This document shows, in pieces, positions 9,274-19,596 of a stretch of DNA of 32,211 bases. Source of the stretch: an uncultured Pelagibacteraceae bacterium (GTDB taxonomy: Bacteria; Pseudomonadota; Alphaproteobacteria; Pelagibacterales; Pelagibacteraceae); NCBI GenBank assembly GCA_902536005.1, contig CACAVT010000011.1, positions 1-32,211 of the forward strand, in the 5' to 3' direction. The notes beneath the pieces are model-generated. The model ran no database searches, was not told the origin of the DNA, and saw only the letters and a list, made by a program, of their open reading frames with translations. Made by a program: the position numbers and the translations under genes. Each line of letters starts with the position of its first letter. Within the stretch, counting starts at the first letter, position 1.

Positions 9274-10009
9274 TTTTTATTTCATAGGTACTTTTTCGAA
9301 TATTTACAAAAATCCTTCGAAAAGATCTGAAGTAACTTCACAAATTATACACGGTGAAAAATTCAAAATATTAGCAAAAAATAAAAATTGGATAAAAATT
9401 AAAACTTTATTTGATAATTATAAGGGGTTTATAAAAAACTCAAAATATATAAAAAAATTTAGCCCTAATTACAAAGTCAGTTCAATAAAAGCAAAGATTT
9501 ATAAAAAACCTGGAATTGGAACTAGCCATTGGCTTCCACTTGCATCCAAATTATCTGTATTTGAGCAAAATAAGAATTACGTAAAAATTGAAAAAAATAA
9601 ATGGATTAAAAAAGCAGATATTAAAAAAATAAACCATAAAGAAAATAATTTTACAAAAATATTTAAAAAATTTCTCGATGTTAAATATGTTTGGGGTGGA
9701 AAAACATTTAAAGGTATTGATTGTTCAGCCTTATTGCAAATATTTTATTGTTATAATAATTCGTTTTATCCAAGAGATACAAAAGATCAGATCAAATATA
9801 CAAAAAAGAATTCAAAGAAAAGACTATTTAAAAAAGGAGATATTATTTTTTGGAAAGGTCATGTTGCTATGTGTTTAAATTCTAAACAACTAATTCATGC
9901 TTATGGTCCAGAAAGAAAAGTAATTATTATGCCAATTATAGAAACAATTAATAGAATTGAAAAAACTGCCAAGCTAAAGGTTAAAAAAGTATCTAGAATA
10001 AAATATTAA
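9260..10009 (+). CDS. SH3-domain / NlpC-P60 (C40) peptidase without signal peptide
   Basis: Two SH3-like segments at the N-terminus, then YVWGGKTFKGIDCSALLQ (catalytic Cys), KGDIIFWKGHVAM (His), LIHAYG. TTG at 9260 or GTG at 9263, overlapping the MFS gene. Confidence 0.85.
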   Translation: MVQNNFYFIGTFSNIYKNPSKRSEVTSQIIHGEKFKILAKNKNWIKIKTLFDNYKGFIKNSKYIKKFSPNYKVSSIKAKIYKKPGIGTSHWLPLASKLSVFEQNKNYVKIEKNKWIKKADIKKINHKENNFTKIFKKFLDVKYVWGGKTFKGIDCSALLQIFYCYNNSFYPRDTKDQIKYTKKNSKKRLFKKGDIIFWKGHVAMCLNSKQLIHAYGPERKVIIMPIIETINRIEKTAKLKVKKVSRIKY

Positions 10010-10902
10010 TTTCTTCCAAAGTCAGGCTTGTCTATATCTTGTTTTAATTTGATGATTTTTGACCTTACTTTTTTAGTCTGAATAAGTTTTTTTACGATAG
10101 ACTTATTATTTTTTGAATTAATATCTTTTTTAAATTGATTTAAATTTTTAATAAATAAATCAATCGCTTTTGAAATATTATTTTTATTGTTAAAAAAAAT
10201 ATCTCTCCACATGATTTCATTTGACGCTGCAATCCTAGAAAAATCTCGTAATCCACCAGCGCTATATTTGATTAGCTCATAATTTTGTTTTTTCTCAAAA
10301 TCTTGTGCAGATTTCACCAAATTATATGCAATTAAGTGTGGTAAATGACTAGTAATAGAAAAAATTTTGTCATGTTTTTCAGCGCTCATAACAACTACTT
10401 TTGCTCCAATTTTTTTCCAAAACTTAGTTAGAATATTTATATTATTTTTTTTAATATTTTTTTCTTTAATTATTATGCACCATCTATCAGTAAACATATT
10501 TTCTTTACCATACTCTGGTCCACTGACCTCTGATCCAGCTATTGGGTGACTTTGAATCCAATGAATACCTTTCTTTAAAAATTTATTTATAATTTTAGAA
10601 GTTTCAATTTTTGAAGAACCAATATCTGTAATCAATGTTTTCGATGGTATAACTTTATTAATTTTTAAAATAATATTTTTGTATTCACTCATTGGTGTAC
10701 AAAAGATGATTAAATCGGAATTACTTGCACCTTCTTTCAATGATTTAACAATTGTTCCGGGTAATTTTAATCTTTTTATCTTAGCGATATTTGATTTTGA
10801 TTTTTCATAAATAAATATTTTTTTTGCTATTTTTTTTTTGCTAATACGCCTTAATAAAGATGAACCTAATAATCCACAGCCAATAATCAAAATATTTTTC
10901 AT
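10006..10902 (-). CDS. tyrA: Prephenate/arogenate dehydrogenase
   Basis: 298 aa. IIGCGLLGSSLLR Rossmann motif, ITDIGSSK, HPIAGSEVSGPEY, SHLPHLIAY. Confidence 0.92.
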   Translation of the reverse strand: MKNILIIGCGLLGSSLLRRISKKKIAKKIFIYEKSKSNIAKIKRLKLPGTIVKSLKEGASNSDLIIFCTPMSEYKNIILKINKVIPSKTLITDIGSSKIETSKIINKFLKKGIHWIQSHPIAGSEVSGPEYGKENMFTDRWCIIIKEKNIKKNNINILTKFWKKIGAKVVVMSAEKHDKIFSITSHLPHLIAYNLVKSAQDFEKKQNYELIKYSAGGLRDFSRIAASNEIMWRDIFFNNKNNISKAIDLFIKNLNQFKKDINSKNNKSIVKKLIQTKKVRSKIIKLKQDIDKPDFGRN

Positions 10903-11984
10903 TTTTTCAATACTTGCTTAATAACACTCATAAATTTTAAGTTTTCTTTTTTAGATCCAATAGTTAACCTTAATTTATTCTTTATATGATAACCATCTTC
11001 TGTTGATCTTAAAATAACCCCCTTATTTTTAAGTTTTTCATACAGAAATTTTGCAGAATATCTGCATTTTTCAAAATTAAGTAACAAAAAATTTGCTGAA
11101 ACTGAATTTGAAAAAATATTATATCTCTCAAGAAATTTCTTAATTTTTTTAGAATATAATAAATTATGTCTAATCGATTTAGTTATGAAAGCTTTATCCT
11201 TCAATGACTCTATGGCAGCTAATTGGGCAATACCATTTACATTAAATGGTGGTTTTATAATATTTAACGCATCAACTATTTTTTTTGATCCATATCCCCA
11301 ACCTACTCTCAGAGAAGCTAATCCAAACATTTTTGAAAAAGTTCTAAGGATGAAAACATTGTCTTTATTTTTAAACAAATCTAACCCAGATGAATAATCT
11401 TTGTTTTTCATATATTCTGCATAGGCATCATCTATAACTAGTAAAATTTTTTTATTTAATCTTTTTCTTAATTCTAAAACTTCTTTTTTCATTAAGTAAG
11501 TTCCTGTGGGATTGTTTGGGTTAGCTATAAACACAATTTTAGTTTTGTTTGTTATTTTTTTTAAAATTTCATTCACTGAAACTTTGAAATTAATTTCTTT
11601 TGCGAATACAACTTTTGCACCTACAATTTTTGAGTAAATTCTGTACATTAAAAAACTGTACTCTGGTACCACAACCTCATCTTTTGGGTTTAAAAACAAC
11701 TGGCAGAGCATTTGAATAACTTCATCTGAACCAGCTCCACAAATAATTTTCTCATGATTACATTTATAAGCTTTAGATATTGCTTTTCTTAAATTTTGAG
11801 ATTTTCCATCTGGATATTTATCTAAATTCAGATTTTTATTTGATATTATTTTCTTTGCTTTAGGACTTATACCTAAAGCAGACTCATTTGCAGAAAGCTT
11901 AATTACGTTCTTAAGTTTCTTAACTTTTGATTTACCAGGCTTATAAGCCTCAATTTTAAATTTTTTGAAATTTGGAGTTATCAT
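10899..11984 (-). CDS. hisC: Histidinol-phosphate aminotransferase
   Basis: 361 aa PLP class I/II aminotransferase. LSANESALGISPKA, CGAGSDEVIQ, NPNNPTGTY, DDAYAEY, RTFSKMFGLASLRVGWGY. Confidence 0.92.
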   Translation of the reverse strand: MITPNFKKFKIEAYKPGKSKVKKLKNVIKLSANESALGISPKAKKIISNKNLNLDKYPDGKSQNLRKAISKAYKCNHEKIICGAGSDEVIQMLCQLFLNPKDEVVVPEYSFLMYRIYSKIVGAKVVFAKEINFKVSVNEILKKITNKTKIVFIANPNNPTGTYLMKKEVLELRKRLNKKILLVIDDAYAEYMKNKDYSSGLDLFKNKDNVFILRTFSKMFGLASLRVGWGYGSKKIVDALNIIKPPFNVNGIAQLAAIESLKDKAFITKSIRHNLLYSKKIKKFLERYNIFSNSVSANFLLLNFEKCRYSAKFLYEKLKNKGVILRSTEDGYHIKNKLRLTIGSKKENLKFMSVIKQVLKK

Positions 11985-12057
11985 TTTTTTTAATTTATGT
12001 GCTCTTTATAGATAAAATTACAAAATTTTATAGAGAATAAGAGGATTTTTTAAAAAA

Positions 12058-12086
12058 TTGACATAATAAATAAGTTCTAGTAAAAA
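12058..12086 (+). promoter_or_regulatory. Predicted sigma70-type promoter for metX (TTGACA-N17-TAAAAA)
   Basis: Consensus TTGACA at 12058-12063, 17-nt spacer, TAAAAA at 12081-12086; predicted TSS about 12093. Confidence 0.6.
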
Positions 12087-12091
12087 AATTA

Positions 12092-12143
12092 TGCGCTGAT
12101 TTAACTGAATTGCGAGCGCTTAAAAAAAACCGCTAAAATAGTT
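12092..12143 (+). promoter_or_regulatory. SAM-II riboswitch upstream of metX
   Basis: GCGCTGATTTAACTGAATTGCGAGCGCTT...CCGCTAAAATAGTT matches the SAM-II consensus recalled from published structures (GCGCUGAUUUAAC..UUGCAAGCGC..GCUAAA). P1 is GCGCT 12093-12097 / AGCGC 12115-12119. P2 pairs TTGC 12110-12113 with GCTA 12132-12135 (one T/T mismatch), plus AACT 12103-12106 with AGTT 12140-12143. Gene context (metX) fits. Confidence 0.93.
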
Positions 12144-12175
12144 TTTTTTCTCACAATTCGAAACAGTCAAAAACT

Positions 12176-13291
12176 ATGAATACTGAGAAAAACATAAAAA
12201 CGTTAATTGTAAAGAAACCACTAATATTAGACTGTGGAAAGACCATAAAAGATTTTCCGATAGCCTATGAAACTTACGGTTCACTTAATTCAAAAAAAGA
12301 TAATGCAATATTAGTTTTTCATGCTCTAACAGGAGATCAATTTGTAACTGGAATAAACCCTGTAACTAACAAAGAGGGTTGGTGGAGTTATGCAGTAGGT
12401 CCTGATAAAGCTATCGATACGAATAAATATTTTGTTATTTGCTCTAACGTAATCGGTGGATGTATGGGATCATACGGACCAAGTCATAAAGATCATGATC
12501 AAAAAATTTTTGGAACAAATTTTCCTGTTATTACAATTAATGACATGGTGAATGCCCAATATAATTTACTTGATCATTTTGGTATTGATAAACTGTTTTC
12601 TATAACTGGTGGTTCAATGGGAGGTATGCAAGTTCTTCAGTTTATTAGCAACTTTCCTGATAAATCTAAAACAGTGATACCGATAGCAACTACATCTAGT
12701 CATTCAGCTCAAAATATTGCTTTTAACGAACTAGGTAGACAAGCTATTACAGCTGATAGTAACTGGAAAGATGGGAATTATACATCAAACGATACTAATC
12801 CTGGAAAAGGATTGGCAGTAGCTAGAATGGCAGCTCATATTACTTATTTATCTAAAAAAGGTTTGCAGGAAAAATTTGGAAGAAAGTTACAAGAAAGAGA
12901 AGATCTCAAATTTGGATTTGACGCTGATTTTCAAATAGAAAGTTATTTAAGATATCAGGGCTCAGTTTTCGTAGATAGATTTGATGCAAATAGTTATCTT
13001 TATATTACTAGAGCTATGGATTATTTTGATTTAGGTAAGCAGTTTAATGGTAATCTTTCAGAAGCATTTATAAATACAAACGCGAAATTTTTTATAATTT
13101 CTTTTACTTCAGATTGGCTTTATCCAACCCAAGAAAACAAAGATATTGTGATTGCTTTAAACTCAATAGGAGCTGATGTTGGATTTGTAGAAATTGAGTC
13201 AGATAAAGGTCACGACTCCTTTTTACTAGACGTTCCTGATTTCTTGAGTGCACTTAAAAACTTTTTAGATAAATCTTACGAAGAAAATTAA
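12176..13291 (+). CDS. metX: Homoserine O-acetyltransferase
   Basis: 371 aa alpha/beta hydrolase. HALTGDQFVTG, VIGGCMGSYGPSH, ITGGSMGGMQVLQF (nucleophile elbow), KGHDSFLLD. Confidence 0.96.
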   Translation: MNTEKNIKTLIVKKPLILDCGKTIKDFPIAYETYGSLNSKKDNAILVFHALTGDQFVTGINPVTNKEGWWSYAVGPDKAIDTNKYFVICSNVIGGCMGSYGPSHKDHDQKIFGTNFPVITINDMVNAQYNLLDHFGIDKLFSITGGSMGGMQVLQFISNFPDKSKTVIPIATTSSHSAQNIAFNELGRQAITADSNWKDGNYTSNDTNPGKGLAVARMAAHITYLSKKGLQEKFGRKLQEREDLKFGFDADFQIESYLRYQGSVFVDRFDANSYLYITRAMDYFDLGKQFNGNLSEAFINTNAKFFIISFTSDWLYPTQENKDIVIALNSIGADVGFVEIESDKGHDSFLLDVPDFLSALKNFLDKSYEEN

Positions 13292-13293
13292 TT

Positions 13294-13890
13294 ATGAAAA
13301 ATGAGTTTCAGATAATAGCAGATTTAATTGAAAAAGATAAGAAAGTCTTAGATGTAGGTTGTGCCGATGGAACTTTAATGAAATTTTTAAAGGATAATAA
13401 AAACATAAATATAAGAGGATTAGAGATTTCAAAAGAAAAAGTGCAAGAATGTATTGCTAAAGGTTTAACTGTAATTGAAGGAAATGCTGAAAAAGATTTA
13501 AAGCAATTTCCAGACAAATCATTTGATTATGTTGTTTTAAGTCAAACCCTTCAAGCTTTTCTTAATCCTGAATTAGTTTTAGATGAACTTTTAAGAGTTG
13601 GAAAAAAAGCGATAGTTACGATTCCTAATTTTGGATACTGGAAAGTAAGATTTCATTTATTATTTAAAGGTACAATGCCAGTTACAAAAACGTTACCAGA
13701 TGAATGGTATAACACTCCAAATTTACACATGTGTACAATCAAAGATTTTTTTCATTTTGTAAAATCAAAAGATATAAAGATTTTTAAATCACTCGCTTTA
13801 AACAATCTTAATAAATCAACAATAAATCAGAGTAATTTAGGCGTTAAAAATTTGTTTGCAGATCTTGGTATATTTTTGATAGAAAAATAA
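13294..13890 (+). CDS. metW: Methionine biosynthesis protein MetW
   Basis: 198 aa. VLDVGCADGTLMKFL, LSQTLQAFLNPELVLDELLRVGKKAIVTIPNFGYWKVR; directly follows metX. Confidence 0.94.
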   Translation: MKNEFQIIADLIEKDKKVLDVGCADGTLMKFLKDNKNINIRGLEISKEKVQECIAKGLTVIEGNAEKDLKQFPDKSFDYVVLSQTLQAFLNPELVLDELLRVGKKAIVTIPNFGYWKVRFHLLFKGTMPVTKTLPDEWYNTPNLHMCTIKDFFHFVKSKDIKIFKSLALNNLNKSTINQSNLGVKNLFADLGIFLIEK

Positions 13891-13891
13891 A

Positions 13892-14611
13892 ATGCGTATT
13901 GAAATTATACCTTGTCTTCAAGACAACTATAGCTATTTAATTATAGACGAAAGTAACAATTCTGCGTGTATTATAGATCCCAGTGAGGCTGAGCCAATAA
14001 TAAATTTCCTAAAGAATAAAAATATAAAATTAAAATACATTCTTAATACTCATCATCACTATGATCATATTGGAGGAAATCAAGAATTAAAAAAAAAATA
14101 TGGATCAGTTGTTGTTGGTTTTAAAGGAGACTCAAAAAGAATACCAGAGATAGACATATTGTTAGAAGATAATCAAATATGGAAAGCCGAAAACTTTGAA
14201 GCTAAAATTATGCATATACCTGGACACACATCAGGCCATATTTGTTTTAATTTTTTTAAAGAAAAAATAGTTTTTACTGGAGATACACTTTTCTCACTTG
14301 GTTGTGGAAGAATATTCGAAGGTTCTTATGAGGAAATGTTTGAATCTTTAAACAAAATTAAATTATTACCAGAAGACACAAAAATTTATTGTGGTCATGA
14401 ATATACTCTTAACAATGCAAAATTTTGCAAAAAATATGATTCCGAAAACAAAGATTTACAAAAAAAAATAGAAAAAATAGAAAAATTAAGAGAAAATGGA
14501 ATTCCTACGATACCCTCAACTTTAAAAGAGGAATTGGAGTGTAATATATTTTTAAGAGCAAAAGATGTTAAAACCTTTTCAAAATTAAGAGATTTTAAGG
14601 ATAATTTCTAA
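13892..14611 (+). CDS. gloB: Hydroxyacylglutathione hydrolase (glyoxalase II)
   Basis: 239 aa metallo-beta-lactamase fold. NTHHHYDHIGGN, HIPGHTSGHICF, FTGDTLFSLGCGRIFEG, YCGHEYTLNNAKF. Confidence 0.95.
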   Translation: MRIEIIPCLQDNYSYLIIDESNNSACIIDPSEAEPIINFLKNKNIKLKYILNTHHHYDHIGGNQELKKKYGSVVVGFKGDSKRIPEIDILLEDNQIWKAENFEAKIMHIPGHTSGHICFNFFKEKIVFTGDTLFSLGCGRIFEGSYEEMFESLNKIKLLPEDTKIYCGHEYTLNNAKFCKKYDSENKDLQKKIEKIEKLRENGIPTIPSTLKEELECNIFLRAKDVKTFSKLRDFKDNF

Positions 14612-14621
14612 TTAATTCGGC

Positions 14622-14649
14622 TTGACTAAAGGCTAGCTACAACTATATT
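14622..14649 (+). promoter_or_regulatory. Predicted sigma70-type promoter for rplU (TTGACT-N16-TATATT)
   Basis: TTGACT 14622-14627, 16-nt spacer, TATATT 14644-14649; predicted TSS about 14656, 20 nt before the rplU ATG. Confidence 0.6.
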
Positions 14650-14675
14650 GCGGTAACTTTAAATTAAATCATACT

Positions 14676-15074
14676 ATGTCATACGCAGTAATTAAAACAG
14701 GTGGAAAACAGTATAAAGTAAAATCTGGAGAAATTCTAAAGATTGAAAAACTACCAGACTCTAAACCTGAGACTAAAATAGAGTTTAATGAAATCTTGGC
14801 ATACGGTGATGATAAATCAATTGAAATTGGAACTCCAAATGTTGAGGGCGCAAAAGTAGAGGCTGATTTAATTAAAAATAGCAAAAATAGAACTATTTTA
14901 ATTTTTAAAAAAAGAAGAAGACAAAATTCAAGAAGAAAAAATGGGCATAGACAACAATATTCTATGATAAGAATTAACAAAATTTTTTCAAAAGATGGTA
15001 AAGTGTTATCAGAAGCCGAAAAAATTTCTAAAACTTCAAAAAAAGAAGAAGTTAAGGAAGCAGTAAGCAAATAG
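14676..15074 (+). CDS. rplU: 50S ribosomal protein L21
   Basis: MSYAVIKTGGKQYKVKSGEILKIEKL, IFKKRRRQNSRRKNGHRQQYSMIRI. Confidence 0.97.
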   Translation: MSYAVIKTGGKQYKVKSGEILKIEKLPDSKPETKIEFNEILAYGDDKSIEIGTPNVEGAKVEADLIKNSKNRTILIFKKRRRQNSRRKNGHRQQYSMIRINKIFSKDGKVLSEAEKISKTSKKEEVKEAVSK

Positions 15075-15088
15075 TTATTAGGTAAATT

Positions 15089-15343
15089 ATGGCAACAAAA
15101 AAAGCAGGTGGATCATCACGAAACGGACGAGATAGTGCCGGTAGAAGACTTGGTGTAAAAAAGTATGGTGGTGAAACAGTAATTCCTGGAAACATAATTG
15201 TTAGACAAAGAGGAACTAAGATTTTTCCAGGTGAAAATGTTGGAATGGGTAAAGATCATTCAATATTTTCAGTTGTTAAAGGGAAAGTTGTTTTCAAAAA
15301 ATCTAAATCAGATAGAACTTTCGTTTCTGTAAAGCCCAATTAA
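15089..15343 (+). CDS. rpmA: 50S ribosomal protein L27
   Basis: [29 protein letters not shown]... canonical L27. Confidence 0.98.
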   Translation: MATKKAGGSSRNGRDSAGRRLGVKKYGGETVIPGNIIVRQRGTKIFPGENVGMGKDHSIFSVVKGKVVFKKSKSDRTFVSVKPN

Positions 15344-15359
15344 TAGTACAACCAATTAA

Positions 15360-17454
<2,095 letters not shown>

Positions 17455-18705
17455 ATGATTAAATATATGAATTTAATTGGAATAAAAGCTCGAAAAGCTA
17501 GTGAGTATAAAGTTACAACTGAAGTAAAAAATAAAGTCTTAAATGATTACGCGAAATTAATTAAGATTGAAAAAAAATTTATTATTAATCAAAATTCAAA
17601 AGATATTAATTACGCAAGAAAAAAAGGATTAAAAGAAAACTTAATCAAAAGACTTCATTTAAATGAAAATAAATTAGATGGAATTATAAATTCTATTTTA
17701 AAAATAGCTAAATTAAGGGATCCTATAGATAGCACTTTAGAAAAATGGAAAAGACCGAATGGTTTGAATATTAAAAGAGTTTCAATACCAATTGGAGTTA
17801 TTGGGGTTATTTATGAAAGTAGACCAAATGTAACTTCAGATGTTGCTAGTCTTTGTTTTAAATCTGGAAATGTAGTGATTTTGAAAGGAGGCTCTGAGGC
17901 CATAAATTCAAATAAAGCTTTAGCTAAGCTGTTTAGAAAAGCACTTAAAAAAAATAAAGTTAATGAAAACTTTATACAATTTATTGATTCAAAACAAAGG
18001 AGGCTTGTGGATATTATGCTTTCTAAGATGAAAAAATATATAGATGTCATCATACCTCGTGGTGGAAAAAATTTAGTCAAAAAAGTTTTAGAATTATCCA
18101 AAGTACCTATAATTGGGCACTTAGAGGGGCTTTGTCATACTTATATAGATAAAGATGCAGAATTAAAAATGGCTAAAAAAATTGTCTATAACGCTAAATT
18201 AAGAAATACAAGTATTTGTGGTGCGACTGAAACTATTCTTATTCATAAAAATATAGTCAAAAAATTTAGTAATCCTATTTTGCAGGAACTTGAAAATAGT
18301 GGTTGTAAAATAATTGGCGATAAGATTTTGAAAAGTTATTACAATGGTCAAGTATATCCTGCAAAAGAAAAAGATTGGTCAACTGAATATTTATCATCAA
18401 TTGTATCTGTTAAAATTGTTAAAAATTCTGAAGAGGCAATTAAGCATATTAACAGATACGGAACTATGCACACTGACTCCATCATTACAAAAAATAAAAA
18501 GACAGCAAAATATTTCCTAAAAAATGTTAAAAGCTCAATTGCAATGCATAATACCTCAACTCAATTTGCTGATGGCGGTGAATTTGGATTTGGTGGAGAA
18601 GTTGGAATTTCAACTAATACGCTACCACCAAGAGGTCCTGTAGGTTTAAATCAATTGATTTCATACAAATATGAAATCACTAGTAATGGTAAAATAAGAA
18701 ATTAA
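17455..18705 (+). CDS. proA: Gamma-glutamyl phosphate reductase
   Basis: PIGVIGVIYESRPNVTSDVASLCFKSGN, IIPRGGKNLV, ATETILIHK, FGFGGEVGISTNTLPPRGPVGL. Alternative ATG at 17467. Confidence 0.96.
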   Translation: MIKYMNLIGIKARKASEYKVTTEVKNKVLNDYAKLIKIEKKFIINQNSKDINYARKKGLKENLIKRLHLNENKLDGIINSILKIAKLRDPIDSTLEKWKRPNGLNIKRVSIPIGVIGVIYESRPNVTSDVASLCFKSGNVVILKGGSEAINSNKALAKLFRKALKKNKVNENFIQFIDSKQRRLVDIMLSKMKKYIDVIIPRGGKNLVKKVLELSKVPIIGHLEGLCHTYIDKDAELKMAKKIVYNAKLRNTSICGATETILIHKNIVKKFSNPILQELENSGCKIIGDKILKSYYNGQVYPAKEKDWSTEYLSSIVSVKIVKNSEEAIKHINRYGTMHTDSIITKNKKTAKYFLKNVKSSIAMHNTSTQFADGGEFGFGGEVGISTNTLPPRGPVGLNQLISYKYEITSNGKIRN

Positions 18706-18706
18706 A

Positions 18707-19228
18707 TTGAATAAAACAAAAATAAAAATTGGTGTATTAGGTGGATCGTTTGATCCAGCTCATAAAGGACATTTGGCAATTTCTAAGGAAGCAAAAAAAA
18801 GATTCAAACTCAAAAAAGTTATTTGGGCAATTACAAAAAAAAATCCATTTAAAATAGAGAGCAAGACATCTGTTGCTAACAGAATTAAATATTGTAAAAA
18901 AATTATTAGTACAAATTCATTTATTAAGGTTAAATTTTATGAAAAAATTATTAAATCAAATAAAACTATTAATTTAATCAATCATTTAAAAAAAGATAAA
19001 AGCATTGAAATTTATTTTTTAATGGGTGCCGACAACCTTATTGATTTTCATAAATGGCATAAATCTAAATTAATTTCACAAAAATGTAACATCCTAGTTT
19101 TTGATAGACATGGGTATAAAAAAAATTCTTTAAAATCAAAGACATTTAAGCAACTTAATAAGACCAATCTAGAGTTTATTGAGTTTAATAAAGTCAACAT
19201 TTCATCTTCTCAATTAAGAAAAATTTGA
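18707..19228 (+). CDS. nadD: Nicotinate-nucleotide adenylyltransferase
   Basis: GVLGGSFDPAHKGHL nucleotidyltransferase motif, FLMGADNLIDFHKWH, ISSSQLRK. TTG start. Confidence 0.93.
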   Translation: MNKTKIKIGVLGGSFDPAHKGHLAISKEAKKRFKLKKVIWAITKKNPFKIESKTSVANRIKYCKKIISTNSFIKVKFYEKIIKSNKTINLINHLKKDKSIEIYFLMGADNLIDFHKWHKSKLISQKCNILVFDRHGYKKNSLKSKTFKQLNKTNLEFIEFNKVNISSSQLRKI

Positions 19229-19245
19229 TAATCTAAATTCAATTA

Positions 19246-19596
19246 ATGGACAAAATTTCAGACCTAAAAGAAATTGTAATCAACACACTAGATCTAAATA
19301 AAGCTCAAGACATTGTAACTATTGATCTTAAAGACAAAAGTTCTATGGCTGATTACATGATCATAGCAAGTGGAACATCATCTAGACATATTCAATCATT
19401 ATCAGAACAAGTTTTAGAAAAACTTAAAAATAACGGTGTAAAAGACTCAAAAATTGAGGGTAAAGAAAGTGGAGAATGGAAACTTGTTGATGGGATTGAT
19501 TTGATTGTTCATATTTTTCATCCAGAAAAAAGAAAATTTTATGAATTAGAAAAAATTTGGTCAGAGCTAATTCCAAAAGAAAAAGTGATGATATGA
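19246..19596 (+). CDS. rsfS: Ribosome silencing factor RsfS
   Basis: DKSSMADYMIIASGTSSRHIQSLSEQV, GKESGEWKLVDGIDLIVHIFHPEKRKFYELEKIW. Confidence 0.95.
   Translation: MDKISDLKEIVINTLDLNKAQDIVTIDLKDKSSMADYMIIASGTSSRHIQSLSEQVLEKLKNNGVKDSKIEGKESGEWKLVDGIDLIVHIFHPEKRKFYELEKIWSELIPKEKVMI

Noticed and set aside
9678-9878. 66-aa plus-strand ORF inside the NlpC/P60 gene
   Set aside because: Alternate-frame ORF overlapping the catalytic Cys/His motifs of the real gene.
14669-15070. 133-aa minus-strand ORF antisense to rplU
   Set aside because: Shadow ORF of a clear ribosomal protein gene; hydrophobic Leu/Phe-rich composition is the complement of Lys/Glu-rich codons.
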